The notes: generated from the sequence alone by a model not told the origin. Positions 1-8,852 are shown, counted from the first letter of the stretch. The stretch is DNA of 64,000 nt from Nocardia colli (GCF_008704205.1 NZ_VXLC01000001.1:992001-1056000); one strand, 5' to 3'. Translations and numbers: made by a program.

Positions 1-183
1 GGCGCCCTTCTGGCCCCGGCTGAAGGAGGGCAGCACCGCGGAACCGCGTGCGGCCCTGGGCTGTATCCGTATGCCGGATGCCGCGTAGATGTCGCTGCGC
101 AAGGTGCGCAGCACCGCCCACACGAACAACCACAACAGCAGCAGGAACCCCGCACGGGTCAGTTGCAGGATCAGTCCCTGCAC
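1..183 (-). CDS. fhaB: FhaB/FipA-like FHA protein, N-terminal part (runs off window)
   Basis: The first 61 codons read from a GTG at 183 to the window edge. They encode a short N-terminus and one membrane helix (LLLLWLFVWAVL) followed by RTLRSDIYA, the typical start of the membrane-anchored FHA protein that lies next to FhaA in mycobacteria and nocardiae. AGGAGG at about 191-196 is well placed for this GTG. The FHA domain itself lies outside the window. In the family the protein binds phosphothreonines made by PknA/PknB during cell-wall growth and division. The gene follows fhaA on the same strand with a 204-nt gap, which supports an fhaA-fhaB-pstP type operon. Confidence 0.85.
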   Translation of the reverse strand, partial: MQGLILQLTRAGFLLLLWLFVWAVLRTLRSDIYAASGIRIQPRAARGSAVLPSFSRGQKGA

Positions 184-387
184 GGCGTTCCACCTCCTGT
201 TCGACCGTGTATGTCGGTGCCGTAGGTGCGGTTCGACCACCCCCACCAGCATGCTGGTCTTGCCGACCCCGGTACCGGAGACGTGCGTGTGTTGGCAGCA
301 TCATAGGGCCGTAGGTCGAATTCGATCACGATACGACCGACGAATCCTGGATGGCCAAGTCGTGACCTGCATCGCGAGCTTACGGGA

Positions 388-1800
388 TCAGACGATACGG
401 ATCAGGATCTCGGAGTGCCCGGCGCGGATCACATCCCCGTCGGCGAGCTGCCAGTCTTGCACGGGAGAACCGTTGACCAGCGTGCCGTTGGTGGAACCCA
501 GATCCGAGAGCATCGCGGTCTGCCCGTCCCAGCGGACCTCGATGTGCCTGCGCGAGACGCCGGTATCGGGCAGCCGGAAGTGCGCGTCCTGGCCGCGGCC
601 GATGATGTTGCTGCCCTCGCGCAACTGGTACGTGCGGCCGCTGCCATCGTCGAGCTGAAGAGTCGCCGAGTAGCCCGATCCCGCCTGCGGGGCAGCCGGA
701 TACGCGGGCGCGGCGCCGTAGCCGGGCTGCGCGCCGTAACCGGGCTGCTGCGAGTAGGCCTGGCCGTAACCGCCCTGGTCGTCCTGGCCGTAGGCGCCCG
801 GCTCGGAGTAGGTCTGATCGCCGTAACCGGGCTCCTGGTAGCCCTGCTGGCCGTAGCCCGGCTGGGCGTAGCCCTGGCCTTGCTGGCCGTAGGCCGGATC
901 CGCGTAGGCCTGATCGCCATAACCTTGCTGGCCGTAGCCCTGCTGCTGGCCGTAACCCGGCTCCTGATAGCCCGGCTGACCGTACGCGGCAGGCTCTTGG
1001 TAGCCCGGCTGGCCGTACGCGGGCTCCTGGTAACCGGGCTGGCCGTACGCGGGCTCCTGGTAGCCCTGCTGGCCGTAGCCACGATCGGCATAGCCCTGCT
1101 GCTGGCCGTAGCCCGGCTCCTGATAGCCCGGCTGGCCGTACGCCTGGCCACCCTGCTGGTAGTCGTAGCCGTTCTGGTAATCGCCGTAACCCTGCTGGCC
1201 CTCGGGTGCCGCGCCACGCGCATAGTCCTCGCGGTACGCGCCGTTCTGTGCACCACCGCGACCGGCAGGCGGTGGGGCGTACCCGCGGTTGCGTGGATCG
1301 GACTCCGCGGGCTCACGGCTCGGGTCATAGCCTGAGTTCTGCGTCATGGGGCCAGCTCCTGGTTGCGGGTTTGCAGGTCGTTGTGGCGTGGGTTCAGGGC
1401 CCCGAGCTGCTGTAGCTCCGCGACCGACGTCCGGGTCGACCCGGCCGCTAGCCCTGAACTGTCCGGTGTGCAGCGTAGGGGATGCCTCGAACGCCACGTG
1501 TACTTCGCCGTAGGTCTGCCAGCCTTGCTCGCGGATGTAATCCTGCAGGTGTTTGGCGAACGCGCGGGTGGTGAGGTCGTGATCGGCGTCCAACTGCTGA
1601 TGATCGGAAGAATTGATAGTGATCACATAACTGTTGGGCGCCAACAGATGTCCGCCGTCGAGCTCTTGGACATGATCGGCAGCCTCGCGCTGCAGCGCCG
1701 CCTCCACCTCCTGGGGCACGACGTTGCCGCCGAACACCCTGGCGAACACATCACCGACGGCGCCCTGCAGACGACGCTCGAACCGTGAAACGATGCCCAT
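388..1800 (-). CDS. fhaA: FhaA: DUF3662 and FHA domain protein with Gln/Gly/Tyr repeats
   Basis: The 470-aa product starts [12 protein letters not shown], the conserved start of the DUF3662 domain (about residues 1-110). A low-complexity region of GYQEP/AYGQ repeats covers about residues 150-370. The C-terminal FHA domain (about 385-470) shows the phosphothreonine-binding signatures GRG, SRRHIE and STNGT. In mycobacteria FhaA is a PknB substrate and binds the phosphorylated pseudokinase MviN, controlling peptidoglycan precursor export. I chose the ATG at 1800 because the DUF3662 homology begins there; the open frame continues upstream without conserved sequence. The gene lies between tRNA-Leu and fhaB, the order seen in related genomes. 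Confidence 0.93.
   Translation of the reverse strand: MGIVSRFERRLQGAVGDVFARVFGGNVVPQEVEAALQREAADHVQELDGGHLLAPNSYVITINSSDHQQLDADHDLTTRAFAKHLQDYIREQGWQTYGEVHVAFEASPTLHTGQFRASGRVDPDVGRGATAARGPEPTPQRPANPQPGAGPMTQNSGYDPSREPAESDPRNRGYAPPPAGRGGAQNGAYREDYARGAAPEGQQGYGDYQNGYDYQQGGQAYGQPGYQEPGYGQQQGYADRGYGQQGYQEPAYGQPGYQEPAYGQPGYQEPAAYGQPGYQEPGYGQQQGYGQQGYGDQAYADPAYGQQGQGYAQPGYGQQGYQEPGYGDQTYSEPGAYGQDDQGGYGQAYSQQPGYGAQPGYGAAPAYPAAPQAGSGYSATLQLDDGSGRTYQLREGSNIIGRGQDAHFRLPDTGVSRRHIEVRWDGQTAMLSDLGSTNGTLVNGSPVQDWQLADGDVIRAGHSEILIRIV
930..1150 (-). repeat. In-frame tandem repeats within fhaA
   Basis: Imperfect direct repeats of about 30-33 nt (seen on the plus strand as units such as ggctggccgtacgc plus gggctcctgg) occur several times. 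On the minus strand they encode units like [10 protein letters not shown]. Because the repeats stay in frame, the length of the linker can vary by slippage without breaking the FHA domain. Confidence 0.75.
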
Positions 1801-2027
1801 CTCGGCCTCCCTTCGGTGAGCGTCTCTTCTGCTGATTCGTAACAACGACACACGTGTATGGCGTGTCGCGTATCGAGCACGTTCATTGCATGATATCCAC
1901 GATCGTCCACACCTGTAACTCTTGGAAAGATCAGCAGGTTCCCGCGCTTGTCCAGCCCCCGCGTCACGGCCCCCCACACGCGATTTCGTCCTGACGCAGG
2001 GTGCGTGATACTGTCTCCGAGTCGCTC

Positions 2028-2113
2028 GGGCGAGTGGCGGAATGGCAGACGCGCTGGCTTCAGGTGCCAGTGTCCTTCGGGACGTGGGGGTTCAAGTCCC
2101 CCTTCGCCCACCA
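2028..2113 (+). tRNA. tRNA-Leu (CAG anticodon), CCA encoded
   Basis: The gene folds as a class II tRNA. The acceptor strands gggcgag/ttcgccc pair with one G-U. The anticodon stem ctggc/gccag encloses ttcaggt, giving anticodon CAG (codon CUG). A long variable arm (gtccttcgggac) and a T arm ggggg-ttcaagt-ccccc follow. The discriminator A is at 2110 and CCA at 2111-2113. Its 3' end is repeated at 12581-12593, so it appears to have served as an integration site. Confidence 0.95.
2099..2111 (+). other. attL core in the tRNA-Leu 3' end
   Basis: The 13-mer ccccttcgcccac spans the end of the T stem and the acceptor strand of tRNA-Leu. An identical 13-mer lies at 12581-12593. An integrase remnant begins only 112 nt downstream, as expected for an element integrated at a tRNA gene. 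The assignment is inferred from repeat position and context. Confidence 0.65.
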
Positions 2114-2126
2114 CATAAGCGCAGGT

Positions 2127-2158
2127 CAGGGCTGAGATCAACGATCTCGGCCCTGTTT
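2127..2158 (+). terminator. Hairpin terminator after tRNA-Leu
   Basis: The arm CAGGGC-t-GAGATC pairs with GATCTC-g-GCCCTG around a 3-nt AAC loop, and TTT follows. It lies 14 nt after the CCA end. If the att model is right, this terminator came with the element and replaced the ancestral one, now at 12605-12637. Confidence 0.75.
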
Positions 2159-2224
2159 GCGTACACACTCCGGTACACAACGGATCTGAGGGGATTCGGC
2201 GTCGCGAACCGCTAGGACGCGACC

Positions 2225-2614
2225 ATGGCACTACGCCGCACCCGAATCGCCCCGCTCCCACAGGGACCGACACCCACCCCGCACACCAGCGCCGCGGGCA
2301 TCACCACATGGAAAGTGCGCTATCGCATTCCGCGCGCCGGCCGGACCGTCGAGACCTCACGAACTTTCGAGAACCTGCCGCGCGCGGCGTGGTTCGCAAT
2401 CCTGCTGGTCAACCCTGGCGCGGTATAGGCCGAGGCGATCCTCGAGGCCATGCTCGCCGCCGAGGCCGCAGGCATTCACTTCGTCCTGTTGCGTGACTAT
2501 CTGCACAGCTACGTCGACGGCCTGATCGGGATCGAGGCCGAAACCGGGCGCAATACCGGCGATTCATCGACCGCGACAGGCGACGGTGAGGCGCCCTCGC
2601 TAACCGGCTGGTAG
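2225..2614 (+). pseudogene. Tyrosine integrase, N-terminal fragment (nonsense codon and frameshift)
   Basis: The frame opens with ATG 2225 and contains TTWKVRYRI, typical of the N-terminal SAM-like/arm-binding region of actinophage tyrosine integrases. It hits a TAG at 2426-2428. Reading through gives AEAILEAMLAAEAAG then LLRDYLHSYVDGLIGIEAETGR, a plausible continuation into the core-binding domain. Near 2552-2554 a one-base loss shifts the frame: the next frame reads QYRRFIDRD, which suits the family. No catalytic domain follows here, but a matching C-terminal part is found at 6712-7562. The gene adjoins attL, the usual position for an integrase. I consider it dead. Confidence 0.72.
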
Positions 2615-2652
2615 TGCGGTGATGAGCGCGCCCCGCCGTCTCGCGGAGGGGG

Positions 2653-3435
2653 TCAGTGCCGCCGGAGAAGTCGTCGCCAGGCAGGTGTGGTCTGCGCCGC
2701 TGGTGAGGGTGTCGTGTTGGCTGCGGCGGGCCAGTCGCCCCAAACCCCGGTCATGGTGGTCCGTGCTGGGCCTTCACCGACGATGCGGTTGCCGATTGTC
2801 CAGGTGGCGGGCTCGTCATCCAGTTGGGCGGCGGCTAGTCCGCGGCCGTGGGTGACGGCTGCTTCTGGGGTGGGGTGTAGGGAGAGGTGCACAACCCTGC
2901 CGGTTGCCGCGGTCACGACCAGCACGCCGAGTTCGACGGAGGTTTTGTCGCGGGCCAGGCGTGCGTGCGCGGCGAGTGCGCCTCCGGGTGCGGCGCCGAA
3001 GCGGTTGACGACCTCGGCGCGGTTGTCGGTGAGTTCGAGCCACAGGCAGCGCCGGGCGATGGCGTCCTCGGTGGCGTCGAGTTCGCGGATGAGGTCGGCC
3101 ATAGCCGGTGGATGTTCGGCGGCCCATCCCAGGATCAGCCGTTCGTCGGCGCAAGCGTCCCAGTACGGGAGATTCATGCGTGCGTGCGCGCCGCGGACCG
3201 TTGTCTCCCAGTCGTAGTCAGGATCGGAGACTATGCGCCGCAGTGCGCGCAGTGCTTCGGTCGGCTGGTAAGCGTCGTCAAGGATGACGCTCGCGCGCTT
3301 GCGCACTGCTGAGAGAGTGCGTTCGGTGTGTTCGGCGACCTCTTCATCGGGCAGATCCTGGCGGAGTGCGTCGATGAGTAGCTGATAGTCCTCGGCACAC
3401 CAGATGGTGCCCTGCCGCGCCCGCCCTGTTGTCAT
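2653..3435 (-). CDS. Unknown protein with two Myb/HTH-like segments
   Basis: The 260-aa product is not recognised as a named family. The first segment (about residues 8-50) contains a Trp, ED, then LPDEEVAEHTERTLSAVRKRA, which resembles a small SANT/Myb- or GcrA-like helix-turn-helix. A second similar segment (WDACADERLILGWAAEH through AIARRCLWLEL) lies at about residues 95-140. The C-terminal half has no motif I know. I chose ATG 3435 (MTTGRARQ) because the upstream frame looks non-coding. Its start faces that of the next gene across 303 nt. A DNA-binding role is inferred only from the helix pattern. Confidence 0.55.
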   Translation of the reverse strand: MTTGRARQGTIWCAEDYQLLIDALRQDLPDEEVAEHTERTLSAVRKRASVILDDAYQPTEALRALRRIVSDPDYDWETTVRGAHARMNLPYWDACADERLILGWAAEHPPAMADLIRELDATEDAIARRCLWLELTDNRAEVVNRFGAAPGGALAAHARLARDKTSVELGVLVVTAATGRVVHLSLHPTPEAAVTHGRGLAAAQLDDEPATWTIGNRIVGEGPARTTMTGVWGDWPAAANTTPSPAAQTTPAWRRLLRRH

Positions 3436-3738
3436 GACCGAATAGTGCCATCGGGCACCGACATTCACGGTGCGTAGAGCGGAGGCTATGGAGATGACCG
3501 CCCGCACCTAGAAGGCACTGTCGAGCGGGTGGTCCGTACACCTGGTCGCGAGACACCGATGCGTTCAAACGGCTACGTGCTCATGGGCAAACCGTGACAA
3601 TACTTACTCCGGATGGTCGACAACGGTGCTTTCGCCGCAGCGCCTGCGGCGAATGGTCATCCGCCCAGCTCGGGCATGGGCGTCGTCGCGGCGAACCTCG
3701 GATGCAGACACATTCATGTTCATCAGGAAGGGGGCGGT
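3436..3738. promoter_or_regulatory. Divergent intergenic region between two island genes
   Basis: These 303 nt separate two divergently oriented unknown genes and must hold both promoters. I see no clear operator or RNA. A Shine-Dalgarno-like aggaaggggg ends just before the ATG at 3739. Base composition is more A+T-rich than the backbone, as for the rest of the island. Confidence 0.4.
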
Positions 3739-4746
3739 ATGAGAAGCGAATCGGAGATCGCTGTGTACGAGGCACTGAAACCCGATTATCGAAGAATCGT
3801 GGATACGGTCGATCTGTTTCCGCGTGGCATCCAAGCGAGACTGATCGCGAAGATGACACACCCACGTTCGTGGGAAATCGATAAGTACGACATTGATTCC
3901 CAATATGTCAAAGCCGTCCGTGCCAAGCTGGCGAGACTCGAGTCGAAAGGTTTCGTCACGATTGAACGGACCGCCGAGTACGGAAACATCTACCGCCCGG
4001 TGAACAGTCAGCTCGATATGGCGACCTGGACATTGGATCAGGGGCGGGAGTACTACGCCGAGCGGCATGCCCGCCGCATCGGTGCCGATCAACTGGCGGT
4101 CGCGGCATATTCGATGGTGCTCGGAGTATGGCGAAACACGATTGTCGAGGATGCGCACGCGAGCAGCGGGCTCGGTCGCATCAGCGATGGCGAGATGTTC
4201 GCCGCGAACGTTGCCATCTTCCGTATGATGTGTGATTTTCTGGGGGCAGCTGATCGGACATATGCCGCATGGCATCGACTGTCTCGCGAGGTAATCCGTC
4301 CGGATCGGATCGCGGCAGGCTCAAGGACCGTCGCGGACCTGCTAGGCGAGTACTACGAAGAGTGGGCGAGAGACGCAGCAAGCGCGGTGATGTACTACGC
4401 CGAGCTGACCGAGTGCGACGACCACGACATGGAATGGTTCATCGCGGTGAAGTCCTGCTTCGGCAGTGTGCAAGGGAACTGGTTCGGCATGCCGGACTGG
4501 CCGCGAGTCGTGGATGCGTTTGTCGGGAAAGGGTTTTCAGGACTGCGACCATTGGAGGAGTACGACGAAAGCGAGATCGAAAGGTCCCCGAGACTGGTCG
4601 AACGAGCGCGTACGCCGCGAGTACTGCCGATTCCGGCCGAGGAATTGAGCGCCGGATTGCTGGACGGTCCGGACCGTATGGATCCAGAGGTCCTGGGTTG
4701 GTGCATCGGTGACGGAATTGGATTTATACGCGGCGGGCGCGAGTAG
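3739..4746 (+). CDS. Unknown island protein with possible N-terminal winged helix
   Basis: The 335-aa product starts MRSESEIAVYEALKPDYRRIVDT at an ATG preceded by aggaaggggg. Residues about 10-85 look like a winged helix: a helical start, then YVKAVRAKLARLESKGFVTIER, typical of a recognition helix plus wing in MarR/ArsR-like folds. The rest is Trp- and Tyr-rich and mostly helical, with no known catalytic motif. Codon use is less G+C-biased than in neighbouring core genes, consistent with horizontal transfer. It lies 118 nt upstream of the Mrr-like nuclease on the same strand; co-transcription is possible but not shown. Function unknown. Confidence 0.6.
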   Translation: MRSESEIAVYEALKPDYRRIVDTVDLFPRGIQARLIAKMTHPRSWEIDKYDIDSQYVKAVRAKLARLESKGFVTIERTAEYGNIYRPVNSQLDMATWTLDQGREYYAERHARRIGADQLAVAAYSMVLGVWRNTIVEDAHASSGLGRISDGEMFAANVAIFRMMCDFLGAADRTYAAWHRLSREVIRPDRIAAGSRTVADLLGEYYEEWARDAASAVMYYAELTECDDHDMEWFIAVKSCFGSVQGNWFGMPDWPRVVDAFVGKGFSGLRPLEEYDESEIERSPRLVERARTPRVLPIPAEELSAGLLDGPDRMDPEVLGWCIGDGIGFIRGGRE

Positions 4747-4864
4747 AGCGCGCGAAAGCGCGGAGGTTGGACGGCCGGCTACCCTACGTTCACTCGCGAA
4801 TCGACGTAGACCAGCAACCACTGGTCGACTGCGGGCACCGGGATGAATAGGTAGCATCGGCCGC

Positions 4865-5974
4865 ATGTCGGCGGCCAGCTCGCTAGAGAGCCTACAGGCG
4901 GTTTACAAGGCCATGCAGCAACTTGCTGGCCAGACGCCGCAAGACCGCGGGCGGCGGTTCAACGGTTGGCTCGCAGACCTGCTTCGGGACTACGGAATCG
5001 ATGCCAGAGAGAATCAGCGGTCCGTTGGCGAGATCGATGTCGTTTTCGCGATCGGCGATACGCGCTACATCCTCGAAGCCAAGTGGTCGAAATCCAAAGC
5101 CGACACCGGACAACTAGCCAAGCTGCACAAGCGGGTGAGGCAGCGACTCAGCGGTACCTACGGTGTCTTCGTCTCGATGGCTGGCTACACCGGTGAGGCG
5201 CTCAGTGACCTGGTGCACGGCGATCGGCTCGAACTGATTTTGCTCGACAGTGAACACATCGAAGCCATGCTCGGCGGGGAGATCAGTCCTCAGACACTGT
5301 TGTCAGAGTTGCGCGATGCGGCGGCGTTCACGGGGAGGCCCTACACGCCGATGTCAGTTGTTCGCAGCAGAGCAGTCAATGTTACTGGTCGACCTGTCTC
5401 TAAAACCGTGGTGCACATCGAGGAAGCCTTGGAAGGGGCCGGTCCCGCGCTGCCGTCCTGGGATCCGCAACAGTCTCTACGGGCAAATCCCTCGGGACTG
5501 TATGTGACATTCGAAGGGCGCCAAGGGATTTACTGGGTCCTCGTCGCGATCCTGCTTCTGGCCAGCGTCGTCGCAGCGTTGGGTGTGATTGGGGGGCCCG
5601 GCCTTTGGCGAGTGGTCTCCGGTGTTCTAGGCATAGTGGCGCTGTGCCTGGTCGGGGGGTTCTGGCGCATGGCGATGCGGCCGGTCCGACTGGAGATCGG
5701 CGCAGCCGGCATCCAGGCTTTCTTTCCGAGGAACTGTGCCTGGATGCCGTGGGATCGGGTCGACCGCGCGGAGGTCGTCCGGGTGGACGGCAATCTTGCC
5801 GTTGTCGCGTGGAGTATGTACGCGACGGTGTATCCCACGGCTGGTGAGGCCGGGATGGGCGCGCACTATGTGCCGTCCGTTGGTGCCGTTGCGCTTTGCC
5901 CTCTAGGCCCATTGCGGGCCAAACGGCACGATGTGGCTCGAGCGCTGCAGCTCTATGGCAAGGGGCGATGCTAG
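4865..5974 (+). CDS. Membrane-anchored Mrr-like PD-(D/E)XK nuclease with PH-like C-terminus
   Basis: The 369-aa product has a nuclease-like N-terminal part: RRFNGWLADLLRDYGI (about 30-45), then GEIDVV with D58 and ILEAKW with E71 and K73. This is the D...ExK active-site pattern of Mrr-type restriction endonucleases. Two hydrophobic helices lie at about 221-243 and 250-268. They are followed by about 95 residues (RPVRLEIGAAGIQAF..., PWDRVDRAEVVRV) that resemble a bacterial PH-like domain. Family knowledge suggests cleavage of foreign or modified DNA at the membrane. The membrane and PH-like parts are an uncommon addition. A restriction or defence role is inferred from the active site and the island context. 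Confidence 0.7.
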   Translation: MSAASSLESLQAVYKAMQQLAGQTPQDRGRRFNGWLADLLRDYGIDARENQRSVGEIDVVFAIGDTRYILEAKWSKSKADTGQLAKLHKRVRQRLSGTYGVFVSMAGYTGEALSDLVHGDRLELILLDSEHIEAMLGGEISPQTLLSELRDAAAFTGRPYTPMSVVRSRAVNVTGRPVSKTVVHIEEALEGAGPALPSWDPQQSLRANPSGLYVTFEGRQGIYWVLVAILLLASVVAALGVIGGPGLWRVVSGVLGIVALCLVGGFWRMAMRPVRLEIGAAGIQAFFPRNCAWMPWDRVDRAEVVRVDGNLAVVAWSMYATVYPTAGEAGMGAHYVPSVGAVALCPLGPLRAKRHDVARALQLYGKGRC

Positions 5975-5998
5975 GATTTGCGCGGATTCGACTACATG

Positions 5999-6478
5999 TC
6001 AGCCTGCTTTCACCGCATATCGGTTGTCCATCAATTCATTCCATTGACCTGCCGAGCGTGAACGGCCCAGCGCGCTGCGTAAGCGGGGAAGCTCGCCCGG
6101 ACATCGATGTTCCTGCATGTATTCGACAGTAGGTACGGGATGCCGTGCGCCACAAGGCTTTCTGCTGCACGAGACAGAAGCGCCGCCGCCGCATTCGGCG
6201 CACGGGATACCCGGTCGAGGCGGCGGGGCCGGTTCCATCGTGGGGAACTGGTCGATCCATCGCCGCATCTCCGCGCTGTCCTCGAACAGCGTCTGTGCGA
6301 TGTGTACCGAGATCGGAGAGGCGATCTCGATGCTGACCACGATGCTGGAGTGCGGATGGGGAGTGTCCTCGCTGATCGAGAAATAGTGCTCCACCGTGTT
6401 CACAGTGAGTGCGAGCCCGTTGCCGGGCCCATCGAACTCGAGGAGTTCACCTACCCGGGGAACCGCGGCCGCGGTCAC
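5999..6478 (-). CDS. Hypothetical protein of about 159 aa
   Basis: The central part (VPRVGELLEFDG..., VNTVEHYFSISEDTPHPHSSIVVSIEI) has the even composition of a real beta-rich protein. The C-terminal third is rich in Cys, Arg and Pro (CAECGG) and may be degraded or out of frame. GTG 6478 is a plausible start just before the conserved-looking part; the frame is open further upstream to about 6655. It converges on the nuclease gene. No family recognised. Confidence 0.4.
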   Translation of the reverse strand: MTAAAVPRVGELLEFDGPGNGLALTVNTVEHYFSISEDTPHPHSSIVVSIEIASPISVHIAQTLFEDSAEMRRWIDQFPTMEPAPPPRPGIPCAECGGGASVSCSRKPCGARHPVPTVEYMQEHRCPGELPRLRSALGRSRSAGQWNELMDNRYAVKAG

Positions 6479-6711
6479 TTGGAACGACAGCGCGGCGTCG
6501 TAACCCGGTAGCGCCGGGACACCGTGTACTGCACCCAACCCTGCGGAACTCTCCTGGACGCGCGAGACACAACTATCGGACTCTACTTCTGCCGACGCCG
6601 CCAAACAGATCGTTTCACGGCAACCGGAACAGCAGTCGGCACGGCGCGGCATCACACCCCGGCTTCAACGGTGGGAACCGACCAGATCCCACCGCGCCGA
6701 GCTTCATTGGT

Positions 6712-7562
6712 GTTACCGCATGGCCAGAGGTCACACAGTTCACCGATGCCGCATGGGTGTTGTCGTTGCAGGACAAGGGGAACAGCGGTAAGACGATCGC
6801 GAACAAGCACGGGTTCTTCGCTTCGGCGATGGCCGCGGCGGCGCGGATGCGCCCGAAGCCGTTGATCGCCTACAACCCGTGTGAAGGGATGCGGTTGCCG
6901 CGTCACGACAGCGCGGAGATGGTGTTCTTCGAGCTGGCTGAGTACGAACTGTTCCTGTCGGCGATGCCGCAGCGTTGGCATGCCCAGACCGAGTTCTCGT
7001 TGGCGTCGATGGCTCGTCCTAGCGAGGTCGGTGCCCTGACGCTCGGGGATGTCAATCGTGGCACTGGCGCGGTGCGGATCAACAAGGCGTTCAAGTACGC
7101 CGGGACCCGGCGGAGGTTGGGTCCGCCGAAGACCAAGCGTGGTGTGCGCACGGTCAACGTTCCATTTGAGACGTTGGATCTGTTGGATCTGGACCGTCCG
7201 CATGACGCGTTGTTGTTCCAGACCCGTCGTGGCACGCCGATTCGTCCGGCGTATTTCTATCAGGAGGCGTTCCTGTCGGCGTTGCGGGAGCTGGTCGAGA
7301 TCGACGACCAGGGCCACATCGTCGTGGATCGGTTGGTGGTAAGCGGCCGAGTCCGTACACGTTGCGGCATAACGGGATCAGTTGGCGGTTGTTGGGTGGT
7401 GTGCCGATGTTCGTGGTGTCCCGCGATGCCGGGCACGACTCCTACGACACGACCTACCAACGGTATGGGCATCTCGACCGCGCCGCCAGTGCTGCTGCGG
7501 CGCAAGTCGTTGCCGTGAAGATACCGCGACTGAAAGACCTGGCCCCCGATCCGGCGGTGTAG
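6712..7562 (+). pseudogene. Tyrosine integrase, core-binding and catalytic part, frameshifted
   Basis: From 6712 one frame encodes a core-binding region (GNSGKTIANKHGFFASAM) and the first half of a phage-integrase catalytic domain with the first Arg in MARPSEVGAL and the basic hairpin PPKTKRGVRTV. After nucleotide 7340 one base seems lost, and the reading continues one frame over with KRPSPYTLRHNGISW, DAGHDSYDTTYQRYGHLD: the second Arg, the GH histidine and the nucleophile Tyr. The usual HxLR histidine is replaced by Tyr in YTLR. No start codon or N-terminal domain is attached; the missing part matches what is found at 2225-2614. It is non-functional unless translated with a shift. Confidence 0.75.
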
Positions 7563-7692
7563 GGCTCCGAGGCCCGGTTGGCCGATCGGACCCTCGGTCA
7601 ACCGGGTCGCGTGAGGTGGCTGTTGGGTGGGTTCGAAACTGCCTGTGGGCGAGGGGGAGTGCGCAGGCTGGGCATCGATCCGGCAGCAGCTG

Positions 7693-8265
7693 CTATGTGA
7701 TGCTGCGAATGAGGTCGACTGCCTCGCCCATGCCATACAGCTTCACCAGACGATCCAGTATCTGCTCGACGGTCTCGGGTGGACGGCTGTGCCGGGATGC
7801 GATCGCCTCGACAGCGTGTAGGGCTGTATCTGGAGAGACTGATACAGCATCGGCCGCGAACGCGGCCGGTCCGAGGATCTGAATCTGGCTCGGTACCGAA
7901 ACCATTGGGAAGTCGCGCATGTTGTGAGTCACGATTGCGCCGGCGTTACCGACGACCGCTGCAGCGAGGACATGCTCGTCATCGGGATCAGGAAGGCCGA
8001 AGCTGCCCTCGTGAGGTTCCCAATTCTCCACGAGGGCATCATCGAACGCCGATTGCATCGCTTCGATCAAACGGCTCGCTTGAGCCGCCGCTAGCGTCGA
8101 ATCCGCACCGCGTTCAACAAGTTTTCTAGCTTCGTGGTACTCCAGCTCTTCCAGAATCGTCTCCGACCACAGCGGCCGGTACAGACCTTCGATGGCGAGC
8201 GATAGCAGGAAGTCACGCTGGAGGCTCGGCCAAAGGACACAGGTATCCAGCACTACTGCGAACAT
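7693..8265 (-). CDS. PIN-domain protein, probable ribonuclease toxin
   Basis: The 190-aa product starts MFAVVLDTCVLWPSLQRDFLL, with the first PIN acidic residue in LDTCV. It continues through WSETILEELEYH to LPDPDDEHVLAAAVVGNAGAIVTHNMRDF, which carries the other PIN acidic residues. PIN toxins cleave RNA with metal ions. This form is longer than VapC (about 130 aa), with a C-terminal extension (HAVEAIASRHSRPPETVEQILD). It begins 12 nt after the stop of the upstream DNA-binding gene, a classical antitoxin-toxin order. Confidence 0.8.
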   Translation of the reverse strand: MFAVVLDTCVLWPSLQRDFLLSLAIEGLYRPLWSETILEELEYHEARKLVERGADSTLAAAQASRLIEAMQSAFDDALVENWEPHEGSFGLPDPDDEHVLAAAVVGNAGAIVTHNMRDFPMVSVPSQIQILGPAAFAADAVSVSPDTALHAVEAIASRHSRPPETVEQILDRLVKLYGMGEAVDLIRSIT

Positions 8266-8277
8266 CTGCCGATTCTT

Positions 8278-8805
8278 TCAGCCTTCCGCCCTCCGGCGTT
8301 CAGCAACAGCACGACGCGCTGCTCGCAGCTGCTCGCGGATCACCGCGGGGTCGTCGTCGGCGTCTATGTCGACCGCTGTTGACGCCAGAGCGTCGTACTG
8401 TCGCTGTCGACGGTTCTCTCGATAGGTGAGGACATCATCGAGCAGCAGCCGATGCCGAGTCCCGATGCGTTCTGCAGCTAGGTCGCCTTTGTCGATGAGC
8501 CGCTTGACCGTTGGCCGACTGACGCCGAGCAGGTCCGCGGCCTGCTGTGAGGTCAATGTCATGCTTCGGGGAGCAACTGTCACGGCTTTGCCTGCCAACA
8601 TTGCCGCAACGACCTGTGTCAACGCCTGATGCACTTCCTGCGGAAGTTCGATCCGGTCATGCTCGTCTACACCAACAAGTGCATAGCTGGACCCGACCGT
8701 ATTTCCGCGCCGCTGCGCATGAGCTTCGAGAAAGCTCAGCACGGGTGCCAACTGCTGTGGATGCTCCGCGACAAAGGTCTGTTCCTCCAACGGTTGCGCG
8801 CTCAT
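8278..8805 (-). CDS. Excisionase-like HTH protein, probable antitoxin of the PIN protein
   Basis: The 175-aa product has a MerR/excisionase-type helix-turn-helix at about residues 82-130 (MTLTSQQAADLLGVSRPTVKRLIDKGDLAAERIGTRHR, broken here for description only). The N-terminal 75 residues are acidic and helical. The C-terminal tail is charged and Arg-rich (RRAVAERRRAEG) and could wrap the toxin. It precedes the PIN gene by 12 nt on the same strand. It likely represses its own promoter; a nested palindrome lies 45-70 nt upstream of its start. Confidence 0.75.
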   Translation of the reverse strand: MSAQPLEEQTFVAEHPQQLAPVLSFLEAHAQRRGNTVGSSYALVGVDEHDRIELPQEVHQALTQVVAAMLAGKAVTVAPRSMTLTSQQAADLLGVSRPTVKRLIDKGDLAAERIGTRHRLLLDDVLTYRENRRQRQYDALASTAVDIDADDDPAVIREQLRAARRAVAERRRAEG

Positions 8806-8852
8806 GGCATGCCTCCCTCGCCGAATCTCGGACGATACTCAAGCGAAAGTTA

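Noticed and set aside
930..1150. CRISPR array
   Set aside because: The units are contiguous, in frame with fhaA and have no unique spacers. No CRISPR array or cas gene was found in the window.
415..1335. Long plus-strand open frame across fhaA
   Set aside because: It is opposite the fhaA repeats; its Leu/Val/Ala-rich product is an artefact of the GC-rich repeat units.
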